Positions 7,625 to 17,846 of a stretch of DNA of 64,000 nt are shown here, piece after piece. Origin of the DNA: Holophagales bacterium. Lineage in GTDB: Bacteria; Acidobacteriota; Thermoanaerobaculia; Multivoradales; JAGPDF01. Position 1 is the stretch's first letter. Each line of letters starts with the position of its first letter. The stretch covers positions 2,077,501 through 2,141,500 of the forward strand of contig CP064972.1 of the NCBI GenBank assembly GCA_016699405.1, given 5' to 3'. The notes beneath the pieces were generated by a model. That model was not told the DNA's origin and made no database searches. It worked only from the letters and a program-made list of their open reading frames with translations. A program made the translations under genes and the position numbers.

Positions 7625-9103
7625 ATGAACGCTTCTTCACCCTCCAATCGCGAACGGCTGCGGCAGATCGCCCGGCGGGCGATGCGCGAGCGCGGGCTCG
7701 AGCCGGACTTCTCGGCGGCGGTGCTGGCCGAGGCCGACGCGGCGCGCGAGTGGAGCGGTGCGGTCCTGTCGCACGACCCGGCGCCGCGCGACCTGCGGCA
7801 TCTGCTCTGGGCGTCGATCGACAACGACGACTCGCGCGACCTCGACCAACTGACCGTCGCCGAGCCGCTCGGCGCCGGGGCGACGCGGGTGCTCGTCGCC
7901 ATCGCCGACGTCGACTCCGCGGTGCCGCGGGGCTCGGCGGTCGACCTGCGGGCGCGCCAGAACACCACCTCGGTCTACACCGCGGCGCAGATCTTCTCGA
8001 TGTTGCCGGAGCGGCTGTCGACCGATCTGACCTCGCTCGGCGACGGCGAGGAGCGGCTGGCGATCGTCGTCGAGCTCGAGGTCGACGGCGAAGGGGCGGT
8101 GGGCAAGTCGGAGGTCTACGCGGCCGTCGCGCGCAACCGCGCCAAGCTCGCCTACAACTCGGTCGCCGCGTGGCTCGACGGTGCGGCGCCGAGCCCGGCG
8201 CGGCTCGCCGCGGTGCCCGGTCTCGAAGAGCAGCTGCGCCTCCAGGACCGCGTCGCCCAGGCGATGAAGGCGCTGCGCCATCGCCATGGCGCGCTGGGGC
8301 TCGAGACCCCCGAGTCCCGCCCGGTCTTCGACGGCGACCTGCTCGCCGACCTGCGCCCCGACGAGAAGAACCGCGCGACGCAGCTCATCGAGGACTTCAT
8401 GATCGCCGCCAACGGGGCGACGGCGCGCTTCCTCGAAGCGCGCGGCTTCCCGTCGCTGCGCCGTGTGCTGCACGCCCCCGAACGCTGGGACCGGCTCGAG
8501 CGTCTGGCGGCCGACCTCGGGGACACGCTGCCGCCCGATCCGGACGGCGCGGCGCTCGAGGGGTTCCTCGTCCGGCGGAGAAGCGCCGCTCCCGAGACCT
8601 TCCAGGAGCTGTCGCTGACCGTCGTCAAGCTCCTCGGCGCCGGCGAGTACGCCGTCGACCTGCCAGGCACGAGCGCCGACGGCCACTTCGGTCTGGCGAT
8701 GCGCGACTACGGCCATTCGACCGCGCCGAACCGCCGCTACCCCGATCTGGCGACGCAGCGCCTGCTCAAGGCGGCGCTCGTCGGGCAGCCGGTGCCCTAC
8801 ACGATCGACGAGCTGACCGCGCTCGCCACGCACTGCACGCGGCAGGAAGACAACGCCAACAAGGTCGAGCGCCAGGTGCGCAAGTCGGCTGCGGCGCTGC
8901 TGCTCGCCTCGCGCGTCGGCGAGCGCTTCGACGCGCTGGTCACCGGTGCGGCGAGCAAGGGGACCTGGGCGCGCGTCTTCCGGCCACCCGTCGAAGGGCG
9001 GATCGTGCGCGGCGCCGCCGGCCTCGAGGTCGGTGACCGCCTGCAGGTCGAGCTGCTCGGCGTCGACGTCGATCGCGGGTTCATCGACTTCGCACGCGTC
9101 TGA
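7625..9103 (+). CDS. RNase II/RNB-family 3'-5' exoribonuclease
   Basis: A 492-residue protein covering an RNB catalytic domain. The conserved acidic motif is at 65-75: I-D66-N-D-D-S-R-D72-L-D74-Q75. The usual fourth Asp (D210 in E. coli RNase II) is Gln here. The block GHSTAPNRRYPDLATQRLL near 360 matches the conserved RNB C-terminal motif including the Arg-rich RNA contact. The N-terminus is too short for two cold-shock domains. This resembles the compact subfamily typified by Deinococcus DR0020, with a short OB/S1-like C-terminus. Expected role: processive RNA decay in the cytoplasm. Confidence 0.8.
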   Translation: MNASSPSNRERLRQIARRAMRERGLEPDFSAAVLAEADAAREWSGAVLSHDPAPRDLRHLLWASIDNDDSRDLDQLTVAEPLGAGATRVLVAIADVDSAVPRGSAVDLRARQNTTSVYTAAQIFSMLPERLSTDLTSLGDGEERLAIVVELEVDGEGAVGKSEVYAAVARNRAKLAYNSVAAWLDGAAPSPARLAAVPGLEEQLRLQDRVAQAMKALRHRHGALGLETPESRPVFDGDLLADLRPDEKNRATQLIEDFMIAANGATARFLEARGFPSLRRVLHAPERWDRLERLAADLGDTLPPDPDGAALEGFLVRRRSAAPETFQELSLTVVKLLGAGEYAVDLPGTSADGHFGLAMRDYGHSTAPNRRYPDLATQRLLKAALVGQPVPYTIDELTALATHCTRQEDNANKVERQVRKSAAALLLASRVGERFDALVTGAASKGTWARVFRPPVEGRIVRGAAGLEVGDRLQVELLGVDVDRGFIDFARV

Positions 9104-9133
9104 CGCGCCGCCGCGGCGGGGGGCGCCTCGTGG

Positions 9134-9310
9134 GCGGGAGACCTCGCGGCGCTGCCCGACCGTCACGATCGCGAGGCAGCAGCCGCGGTCGTCGATCTCG
9201 TCGAGGATGCGAAAGGCCCTTTGGCGGATGCGGTATCGCTCGCCGGAGCCATCGGGCTTCCCGGCACCAGGAGGGCGAGGGTCGGCGGCGAGGGCACGGA
9301 TGCGGGCCAC
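9134..9310 (-). pseudogene. RelE/ParE-type toxin C-terminal remnant
   Basis: On the minus strand a frame from 9310 reads ARIRALAADPRPPGAGKPD, then ERYRIRQRAFRILDEIDDR and VTVGQRREVSR. This is the typical C-terminal two-thirds of a RelE/ParE toxin (ALxxDPRPxGxxKLxG...YRIRxGDYRIxYxIDD...VGHRRDVYR). The N-terminal ~35 residues are missing, and the frame has no stop after the end of the domain but runs on into the antisense of the RNase gene. It lies inside the reading frame of the RHH gene 9163-9504, shifted, so a deletion has joined antitoxin start to toxin end out of frame. Confidence 0.6.
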
Positions 9311-9504
9311 GAGGCGCCGTCCTCGGCGAGCGCCACGCGTACGGCCTCGTTGACCCTTGCCGAAATCGAGCGGTGCGACGCGGTTGCCCGCACGCGGAGC
9401 GCCTGGTGGAGATCCGGCTCGAAGTCGACCGTGGCGCGCTTGGGCTTGTTCGTGTCGGAAGGCCCGTCGCCTGACGCCAGGACGTCCGGTCGTCGTGACG
9501 TCAT
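9163..9504 (-). CDS. RHH-type antitoxin-like protein with frameshifted tail
   Basis: A 113-residue frame whose ATG overlaps the stop of the DmsBC gene (ATGA at 9501-9504). Residues about 22-65 are a ribbon-helix-helix module: KRATVDFEPDLHQALRVRA, then SISARVNEAVRVALAED. Such antitoxins usually continue with an acidic tail that wraps the RelE toxin. Here, after residue ~66, the frame is low-complexity Ser/Ala/Pro sequence that is the out-of-frame translation of a toxin gene. The DNA-binding part could still be made, but toxin neutralisation would be lost. Confidence 0.5.
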   Translation of the reverse strand: MTSRRPDVLASGDGPSDTNKPKRATVDFEPDLHQALRVRATASHRSISARVNEAVRVALAEDGASWPASVPSPPTLALLVPGSPMAPASDTASAKGPFASSTRSTTAAAASRS

Positions 9505-10877
9505 GCCGTTCTGGCGCGAGCCAGGGCCGTCGCAGCCTGGACCGCCATCACCCTTCCCGGGCTCACCGGCTCGAGCGCGCTGACGAAGGCCGCGCGGTCG
9601 AGCAACTCGCCGGCGAGCGCGAGGGCGAGGACGAGAAGGTGCGGTGCGCTCGCCGGCGGCGCGGCGAGCAGGCCGGGGGCGCAGGCGACGGCGAGAAGGA
9701 CGAGGCGCAGCCCGGCCCAGCCGCGGCCGAGCCCCCAGGTGCCCTGTCGGAAGGCGACGGCGAGGAGCAGCGCCCGCAGCGTGGCGAGGGCGATCGCCGG
9801 CAGGGCGAGCCCGGCGGCGACCAGGAAGAGGAACGGCGCGGCGAGCGCCACGCTCGCGGGGTGCGGCCCGGGGAGTCGCGAGGCACGTGCCCTGGGCACG
9901 GCACGGTAGACGCCGTCGATCGAGAGCACGAGAGCGACGGCGGCGAGCGCGGCCAGAGCGCCCGAGAGCCGCCAGGCCGTGCCGCCGTCCGGCGCGAGCC
10001 GGTGCCAGAGACCGCAGCCGAGCAAGGCGTGCGCCGCGGCGACCTCGCGGGAGAGCCACGAGCGTCGCAGGTTGGCGAGGGCGCGCCACGCCCGCTGCGG
10101 GCGCCCGAGGTGGAGCGCCGAGAGGGCGATCGCCGCGGCGCCGGGAAGGAAGAAGAGCCACGGCGCTGGGGCGAGCGCCGGGACCTTCCAGCCGGCGGCG
10201 AGCCAGGCGGCGAGGGCCGGCAACAGGACCCCGAAAAGGACGAGCGGCCATTCGCTGCCGAGGGCGATCTTCCGCGGCGGCGGCGGTGCGACGAGCGCGC
10301 CCTCCGCCGGAGGCGGCTCGAGCGACCCGCCGGCGACGGCGAGCGACTGCCGGCGCGGCAGAAGGCGCAACGCCGGGCCGAGACCGGTCGGGACGATCCC
10401 GGGCCCTCGCGGCTCGCGCTCGCCGTCACGCCGTTGCCCGAGCGCGAGCGCGCCGGTCGGGCAGGCGGCGGTGCAGGCGGGCTCCCCGCCGGCGGCGAGC
10501 CGCGGGGCGCAGAAGGTGCACTTCGTCATCACCCCGCGACGCGCGTCGAAGCGCGGCGCGTCGTACGGGCAGACCCAGGAGCAGTAGCGGCAGCCGAGGC
10601 ATCTCGACGCGTCGAGCAGCACGGCGCCGCTCGCCTCGTCGCGGTGGTAGGCGGCGCTCGGGCAGGCGTGCAGACACGCCGGGGTGTCGCAGTGGTTGCA
10701 GGCGAGGGAGAGGTGGAGCGTCGGGAGCGCGGGGTGACGGGCCGGATTCGACGTCAGGATGCGGCGCCAGCCGGTGTCGCCGCCCGCGGCGTTCTCGGTG
10801 CCGCAGGCGACGCGACAGGCCTCGCAGCCGGTGCAGCGTCCGCCGTCGAAGACGAAGGCCGCACGCGTGTCAGCCAC
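9501..10877 (-). CDS. Fused DmsB-DmsC: four [4Fe-4S] subunit plus membrane anchor
   Basis: A 458-residue fusion. Residues 1-145 carry four Cys quartets for [4Fe-4S] clusters: C15/C18/C21/C25, C60/C63/C68/C72, C93/C96/C99/C103 and C120/C123/C135/C139, as in DmsB/PsrB electron-transfer subunits. After a linker (about 146-200), about seven to eight hydrophobic helices form a DmsC-like anchor that would exchange electrons with menaquinol. It starts 27 bases after the catalytic subunit gene, so the two form an operon. DmsB and DmsC are usually separate proteins. No Tat signal is present. Confidence 0.85.
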   Translation of the reverse strand: MADTRAAFVFDGGRCTGCEACRVACGTENAAGGDTGWRRILTSNPARHPALPTLHLSLACNHCDTPACLHACPSAAYHRDEASGAVLLDASRCLGCRYCSWVCPYDAPRFDARRGVMTKCTFCAPRLAAGGEPACTAACPTGALALGQRRDGEREPRGPGIVPTGLGPALRLLPRRQSLAVAGGSLEPPPAEGALVAPPPPRKIALGSEWPLVLFGVLLPALAAWLAAGWKVPALAPAPWLFFLPGAAAIALSALHLGRPQRAWRALANLRRSWLSREVAAAHALLGCGLWHRLAPDGGTAWRLSGALAALAAVALVLSIDGVYRAVPRARASRLPGPHPASVALAAPFLFLVAAGLALPAIALATLRALLLAVAFRQGTWGLGRGWAGLRLVLLAVACAPGLLAAPPASAPHLLVLALALAGELLDRAAFVSALEPVSPGRVMAVQAATALARARTA

Positions 10878-10904
10878 GCGGCACCGTGAACGACACGGCC
10901 GCGC

Positions 10905-12941
10905 TCACGCGCGCTCGACCTCGACCGCGTTGTCGTGGAATGCCGCACCGTGGCCGAGATCGGTTTCGCGCCCGGCGGAGAGGAGGTTCACCGCGCCGCC
11001 TTCGGCGCGCCAATAGCCGTTCGTCACCGCGACGCAGCCGCGCTTGAGCCCCCAGTCGAAGCGCACCGGCAGCGTGAGCTCGCCGCGCTCGTTCCAGATC
11101 CGCGCCGGTTCGCCTTCGGCGAGGCGCCGCTCGGCCGCGTCGCGCGGGTGCATGGCGACGAACGGCGCCGGGGCGATCCGGCGGATCGTCTCGAGGTTGC
11201 CGAACTGGCTGTGGATCCGGTTCTTGGTGTTCGGCGTGAGGAGGGCGAACGGGAAGCGACCGCCGGGCTCGGGTCGCTCCGTCGGCTCGCGGTAGTCCGG
11301 CAGCTCGTCCGCCCCCCAGCGTGCCCGCGCCTCCTCGCTCGCCAGCTCGATCTTCCCGGACGGAGTGGGAAAGACTCGGTCGGCGAAGGCGATCTCGCGG
11401 AAGCCGGGCGAGAGCACCGGTCCCGCGGCGAAGTCGTCGAGCGTCAGGCCGAGCGGCGCGAGCCGCGTGCCGAGCCAGGCGTCGACGCCCGCGTCGTCCG
11501 GACCGGGGATCGTCGCGGCGAGCCGCTCCTCGGCGATCCCCAGTCGGCGGCCGAGGGCGCGGTAGATCTCGGTCTCGGGGAGCACGCCGGGCGGTGGCTC
11601 GAGGAGCTTGCGCCGGAGCTGCAGGTAGGGATGCCAGTAGGCGCCGATGACGTCGCTCTGTTCGAAGAGGTTCTTGGCCGGCAGCACGACGTCGGCTTCG
11701 CGCGCCGTGTCGGTCAGGAACTCCTCGACGACGACGCGGAAGCGCAGGCGGCGGAACGCGGCAAGCACCGTGCCGGTCTCGGGGTTCTGCGAGATCGGAT
11801 TGCCGCGCTCCACCCAGGCGACGGCGAGCGGCGGGTCGGACTGGGCGAGCATGTCGCGACCGAGCCGCGCGGTGGAGACGCCGACCCGCACGACGCCGTC
11901 GGGGAGCGCCGGCGGGTAGAGGTCGAGCGGATCCTTGACCGGAGCGAAGACCGCGGTCTGCAGATTGGCGTACATCCAGCCGGCACCCGGCTTGCCGATC
12001 TGTCCGGTGATCGCCAGCAGCGCGAGGAGCGCCCGCATCGTCTGCCCCGAGTTGGTGTAGCGCTGCATGCCGAAGCCCGGGACGAGGGTCACCGGCGCGA
12101 GCGTGCCGAGCTCGCGCGCCAGCGTTTCGATCGTCGCCGCGGGCACGTCGGTCGCGGCCGCGGCGCGCGCCGGCGTCCAGGCGGCGACGAGCTTGGCGTA
12201 GGCCGCGAAGCCGTGGACGTGCGCGGCGACGAAGTCGCGATCGAACAGCCCGTCGCGCACCAGGATGTGACCGAGGGCGAGTGCCAGCGCCCCGTCGCTC
12301 CCCGGCCGGGGTTGGACGAGCAGGTCGGCGCGCTCGGCCGTTTCGGTGCGGCGTGGGTCGACGACGACGAGCCGTGCGCCGTTGCCGAGCGCGCGGTCGA
12401 GGTGGGCGATCTGGTGGACGTTGGTCTCCGCCGGGTTCTTCCCCCAGACGACGATCAGCCGCGCGTTCTCGAGATCCCACGGCGCGTTGTGGGTGTTGTC
12501 GCCGAGCGTCAGGCGGGTCGCCTCGAGCCCGGCCGGCCAGCAGAGGTCGCCGAAGGTCGTCGTGCAGCCGCCGAAGAGACGCCAGAACGCCAGGCCGATG
12601 CCGTTGAGCAGTCCCTTGGTGCCGCTGCCGGTGTAGTAGAGGAGGCTCTGCGGGCCGAGCTCGGCGCGCGCCGCGAGCAGCGCCGTGGCGATGCGGTCGA
12701 GCGCCTCCTCCCAACCGATCGGGGCGAAGGAGCCGTCGGCGCGCCGGGCGAGCGGCTCGACGATCCGCTCCGGCGAGTGCGCCCGCTCGACGTAGGCGAG
12801 CCCCTTGAGGCAGGGCCCCTCGGGCGTCGCCCGGTTCTCTGGCGCGGCGTCGATCCGCACCACCTTCCCCTCCTCGACCGTCACCCGCATTGAACAGGTC
12901 GAGTAGCAGTTGCGCGGGCAGGCGGTCAGGAAGGTCGGCAT
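10905..12941 (-). CDS. Molybdopterin oxidoreductase catalytic subunit (DmsA/PhsA family)
   Basis: A 678-residue Mo/W-bisMGD enzyme. The ATG at 12941 was chosen because the protein then begins directly with the Fe-S motif C8-x3-C12-x3-C16...C44; frames further upstream are antisense to katG. The proposed Mo ligand is C134 in FGDLCWPAG, at the place of the serine in DMSO reductases (GDYS), which groups it by ligand with Psr/Phs/Nap/Fdh-type enzymes. No Tat leader is seen, unlike classical DmsA, so the active site probably faces the cytoplasm. Substrate is unknown (S or N oxide, polysulfide or other). It pairs with the DmsBC fusion downstream. Confidence 0.85.
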   Translation of the reverse strand: MPTFLTACPRNCYSTCSMRVTVEEGKVVRIDAAPENRATPEGPCLKGLAYVERAHSPERIVEPLARRADGSFAPIGWEEALDRIATALLAARAELGPQSLLYYTGSGTKGLLNGIGLAFWRLFGGCTTTFGDLCWPAGLEATRLTLGDNTHNAPWDLENARLIVVWGKNPAETNVHQIAHLDRALGNGARLVVVDPRRTETAERADLLVQPRPGSDGALALALGHILVRDGLFDRDFVAAHVHGFAAYAKLVAAWTPARAAAATDVPAATIETLARELGTLAPVTLVPGFGMQRYTNSGQTMRALLALLAITGQIGKPGAGWMYANLQTAVFAPVKDPLDLYPPALPDGVVRVGVSTARLGRDMLAQSDPPLAVAWVERGNPISQNPETGTVLAAFRRLRFRVVVEEFLTDTAREADVVLPAKNLFEQSDVIGAYWHPYLQLRRKLLEPPPGVLPETEIYRALGRRLGIAEERLAATIPGPDDAGVDAWLGTRLAPLGLTLDDFAAGPVLSPGFREIAFADRVFPTPSGKIELASEEARARWGADELPDYREPTERPEPGGRFPFALLTPNTKNRIHSQFGNLETIRRIAPAPFVAMHPRDAAERRLAEGEPARIWNERGELTLPVRFDWGLKRGCVAVTNGYWRAEGGAVNLLSAGRETDLGHGAAFHDNAVEVERA

Positions 12942-13046
12942 GGAGGGCAACCCTGCGACAAGCGTAACGCCAAGTGCGCCGGTCGCCGAGCGGGTGGGGC
13001 GCGGCGCGAGCGGCGAGTCGAACGCTCGCGTCGGTGCCGTGCCCCT

Positions 13047-13075
13047 TTGATCGACCGGTGCCGAACCTCTAGACT
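13047..13075 (+). promoter_or_regulatory. Probable sigma70-type promoter of katG
   Basis: TTGATC (13047-13052) and TAGACT (13070-13075) are separated by 17 bases. Both match the -35 and -10 consensus at four of six positions. The predicted start lies about 35 bases before the katG ATG. An AAAGGAG ribosome site at 13104-13110 follows. No obvious OxyR or Fur site is visible by eye. Confidence 0.5.
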
Positions 13076-13116
13076 GTTGTCCGGACCTCGATCGAGTTCC
13101 ACCAAAGGAGACAACC

Positions 13117-15312
<2,196 letters not shown>

Positions 15313-15376
15313 GCGCGGTCGCCAGCGCGGGCCTGCGACACGCGCCGGCGATCGGCGGACTTTCAGGGAAGGACAC

Positions 15377-15414
15377 CACGAGCCCGGCGGGGAGAAGAGC
15401 CTGCCGGGCTCGTG
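15377..15414 (+). terminator. Hairpin after katG, probable terminator
   Basis: CACGAGCCCGGC (15377-15388) pairs perfectly with GCCGGGCTCGTG (15403-15414) around a 14-base loop, 65 bases after the katG stop. There is no clear T tract, as is common in very GC-rich genomes. The rest of the 15313-15531 gap holds nothing else that I can support. Confidence 0.55.
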
Positions 15415-15531
15415 ACGTTCTGGAAGGCCCGGCGCCACACCTCCGCCATCCTCTTCGAGCTTGGGGTCGGTGACCGCACGCAGGCGGCGTGGCAGGGCTC
15501 GAGCTCGGATGGATCCGAAAGGGGCTTCGCC

Positions 15532-15933
15532 TCAGGCCGGGTCGTCGCGCCGCGCGGCCGCTCTTCCGGCCCAGACGATCGCGCCGATGATCGCGGCCGC
15601 GATCAGGTTGGCGATGGTGCCGCGATCGGTCGGTCGGCCGAAGAGCAGGGCGCCGTTGATCAGCCCGCCGATCACGAAGGCGGCGAGCGCGGCGAAGGCG
15701 AGACGCGGCGAACGCGGACGCCGCCGGGCGAGCTGCCAGGCGGCCGCGAGGCCCAGCGCCGCGACGACGAGCAGTCCGCAGCCGATGGCGACGACCTCGC
15801 CGGCGCTCGCCCGCGCGTCGGGAACCGCTGACCCGCCCTGAAGCAGCAGCACGACGCCGCCGGCACCGCGCGCCAGCGCGAGAAGAGCCAGCAGGACGGC
15901 GGCCACGAGCAGACCGTTGCGGGCGGATCGCAT
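15532..15933 (-). CDS. Small four-pass membrane protein, unknown
   Basis: A 133-residue protein with four predicted hydrophobic helices (about 7-30, 47-68, 80-100 and 106-126) and an Arg-rich C-terminus. A purine-rich GAAAGGAACG precedes the ATG on the minus strand. No family motif is visible. It is transcribed in the same direction as the SRPBCC protein upstream, 33 bases away, so the two may be cotranscribed. Confidence 0.6.
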   Translation of the reverse strand: MRSARNGLLVAAVLLALLALARGAGGVVLLLQGGSAVPDARASAGEVVAIGCGLLVVAALGLAAAWQLARRRPRSPRLAFAALAAFVIGGLINGALLFGRPTDRGTIANLIAAAIIGAIVWAGRAAARRDDPA

Positions 15934-15966
15934 GGGCGGCGTTCCTTTCTGACGGCGAGCCTCACC

Positions 15967-16494
15967 CTATTCTGCCGCGAATGCCTTCTGGATGGCGGAC
16001 TCCCAACCGGCCAGGAAGGTCGTGTACCACGCCTCGGTCCAGGTCGCGAGATCGGCGTCCCCCGCTTCGCTCAAGGCGGTCAGCTCGTAGGTCACCTCGA
16101 CTTCGGTGGAGGTGGGCGCGAGGGCACGACAGACGACTTCGACGGTGCCGGTGCGCAGGCCCGGGGTGACGCGGGCGTAGCGGACGCGGTGGCGGTCGGG
16201 GTTCCAGTCGACCAGCAGCCAGAGGGTCTCGGTAGCGGGATGGCTGTGGGTGTCGCGTGTGGTCCACGCGGTGCCGGGCATCGCCGTGCCGTCGGCGGGA
16301 TAGTGGAAGTGCGGCTCCCAGCCGGGGGCCCAGAGCTTCTCGCCGACCGGGGTGAAGAGCTCGAGCGCGCGCGCGAGCTCGACCGGGACGCGGAGTGTGC
16401 CGCTGCGCCGGATGTGGGCGCGGGCAGGAACGTGTGGCGTGGGAGTTGATGAGTGAGCGAGGGCGGCGACGAGCAGGGCGCTGGCAATTGGCAT
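15967..16494 (-). CDS. Exported SRPBCC/START-like domain protein
   Basis: A 175-residue protein. The first ~15 residues form a short hydrophobic leader (IASALLVAALAHS). The remainder fits the SRPBCC helix-grip fold: an N-terminal strand around SGTLRVPVELARALELFTPVG, strands with WLLVDWNPDRHRVRYARV and EVEVTYELTALSE, and a long C-terminal helix ending AIQKAF. Such domains bind hydrophobic ligands. GGAGG stands 5 bases before the ATG. It is divergent from an RHH-like regulator gene, and an inverted repeat lies between them at 16520-16539. Confidence 0.65.
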   Translation of the reverse strand: MPIASALLVAALAHSSTPTPHVPARAHIRRSGTLRVPVELARALELFTPVGEKLWAPGWEPHFHYPADGTAMPGTAWTTRDTHSHPATETLWLLVDWNPDRHRVRYARVTPGLRTGTVEVVCRALAPTSTEVEVTYELTALSEAGDADLATWTEAWYTTFLAGWESAIQKAFAAE

Positions 16495-16519
16495 GGCATC
16501 CTCCTTGGTGGTGAGCGAT

Positions 16520-16545
16520 CTTGGTACATAGATACCAAGTTGTCA
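16520..16545. promoter_or_regulatory. Operator-like inverted repeat with adjacent -35 element
   Basis: CTTGGTA (16520-16526) and TACCAAG (16533-16539) form a perfect 7-base dyad with a 6-base spacer, in an AT-rich patch that stands out from its surroundings. It sits 26 bases before the SRPBCC start codon on one side. On the other side it abuts TTGTCA (16540-16545), a good -35 for the regulator gene, with TTCTAT 17 bases further as a weak -10. The RHH-like protein encoded at 16579 is the natural candidate to bind it. Confidence 0.5.
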
Positions 16546-16578
16546 ACGGACCCAGCGCCCTGTTCTATGCTCTCTGGC

Positions 16579-16881
16579 ATGGACCCGATCGTCGAGAGAG
16601 TGCAGACCGGTGTGCGGTTGGAGAAGCGGCTGCTCAAGGTGCTCAAGGGGCTGGCCGAGTACCTCGACCTGTCGCTCGGAGATCTGCTCGAGGGCGTGGT
16701 GCTGCACGCCTTCGAAGGCAAGGCGCCGTTCGGTGCCGAGACGCGCGCCAAGATCGAGCAGTTGAAGGCGGTCTACGGCTTCGACCTCGGCGCCGAGGCC
16801 AGTCATCGCATGGTCGAACGGCCGGCGCGTGCGGCCACGCGGACCGGCGCACCCCGGCGCGCCAAGGCGCGCCAGGGCTGA
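16579..16881 (+). CDS. RHH/CopG-like small DNA-binding protein (putative)
   Basis: A 100-residue protein from the ATG at 16579. Longer frames would run through the operator-like dyad. Residues about 5-40 give a strand followed by two helices, VQTGVRLEKRLLKVLKGLAEYLDLS, then LGDLLEGVVLHAFEG, consistent with a ribbon-helix-helix fold. The C-terminal 25 residues are Arg/Ala-rich and basic. Its stop overlaps the AGGAGG ribosome site of the next gene, so the two are coupled. Likely autoregulator of this divergent unit; the assignment rests on pattern only. Confidence 0.5.
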   Translation: MDPIVERVQTGVRLEKRLLKVLKGLAEYLDLSLGDLLEGVVLHAFEGKAPFGAETRAKIEQLKAVYGFDLGAEASHRMVERPARAATRTGAPRRAKARQG

Positions 16882-16892
16882 GGAGGCGGCGC

Positions 16893-17735
16893 GTGTCGGC
16901 TCCGGATCGCCGGGTCTTCTTCGTGCCGTCGCAGTTCCCGACGTTGCAGGCCGCCATCGAGGCCGCCGAGGGTGCGGTGACGATCGTCGTCGAGCCGGGG
17001 GCCTACGACGAGAGCCTCACGATCGTCGACCGGCCCGAGGTGGTGATCCAGAGCGCGCGGCTGTCGCGGCGCGGCGTCGTCCTCGGCGGCGACGGGGCGC
17101 CCGCGGTGATTCACGTCGAGCGCGCGGGGCTGGCGCTTTCGGGCATCGAGGTGCGTTCGGATGGACGCAGCCGGGGGATTCGCGCCGTCGACGCGACGCT
17201 CAACCTGCAGGAGTGCCTGGTGGCGGGCAACTGTGCCGCCGGGAGCGGCGGTGAGCAGGAGCGGATCGTGGGCGCCGGAATCGCGGCGTGGCGTTCGCGC
17301 GTGCGCGTGCAGAAGTCGACGCTCGCCTGCAACCGCGTCGAGGCCGCCTCACCCGACGCCGGACCGGCGGCCGGCGGCGGGCTCTACCTCGAAGAGTGCC
17401 GCAGCGAGATCGCCGGCAGCACCGTGGTGGGGAACTCCGTCCGCTCGCCAGTGGCGGCGCGCGGCGGCGGCATCGCCATGGTGCGAGGGCGGCTCCGCAT
17501 GTGGAAGAGCCGCGTCACCGACAACCTCCTGCGGGCGCCGGCCTGCGAAGGGGGAGGCCTCTACGCCTTCGAGCCCGAGCCGTGCGACCTCGGCGGCAAC
17601 GTCGTCGCCAACAACACGGCGCTCGACGGCCTCGGCGGTGGCCTCTTCCTCGCCGGCGAGCGCGCCAACCTGCCGCTCGGCGCCGGCAGCACCCTGCACT
17701 GGAACCACCCGGACGACTTCTGGTCGTTGCGGTGA
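16893..17735 (+). CDS. Right-handed parallel beta-helix protein
   Basis: A 280-residue protein starting at GTG with AGGAGG 7 bases upstream. It has the pectate-lyase-like repeat pattern. The start PTLQAAIEAAEGAVTIVVEPG is the usual first coil of NosD/right-handed beta-helix proteins, and later coils repeat short blocks such as GGGLYLEE, STVVGNSV, RGGGIAM, GGGLYAFE and NVVANNTA. No catalytic set is evident and there is no signal peptide. Possible roles are carbohydrate binding or structure. It is coupled to the RHH-like gene upstream. Confidence 0.7.
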   Translation: MSAPDRRVFFVPSQFPTLQAAIEAAEGAVTIVVEPGAYDESLTIVDRPEVVIQSARLSRRGVVLGGDGAPAVIHVERAGLALSGIEVRSDGRSRGIRAVDATLNLQECLVAGNCAAGSGGEQERIVGAGIAAWRSRVRVQKSTLACNRVEAASPDAGPAAGGGLYLEECRSEIAGSTVVGNSVRSPVAARGGGIAMVRGRLRMWKSRVTDNLLRAPACEGGGLYAFEPEPCDLGGNVVANNTALDGLGGGLFLAGERANLPLGAGSTLHWNHPDDFWSLR

Positions 17736-17810
17736 GCGGGAGTCGGTCGCGACTGTCTCGCGCGGCAGTCGCGAGTGGCCTGCGGGTGGCCCTTTCCTGC
17801 GGGGGGGTGC

Positions 17811-17840
17811 TTGGCAGGCTGATAACAGATTTGTTATGTT
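17811..17840 (+). promoter_or_regulatory. higBA promoter with overlapping dyad operator
   Basis: TTGGCA (17811-17816) and TATGTT (17835-17840) are 18 bases apart. ATAACA (17822-17827) and TGTTAT (17832-17837) form a perfect dyad with a 4-base spacer that overlaps the -10. The GTG start codon lies only 6 bases after the -10, so the transcript is probably leaderless. The dyad is the natural binding site for HigA autorepression. Confidence 0.55.
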
Positions 17841-17846
17841 CTTGGC

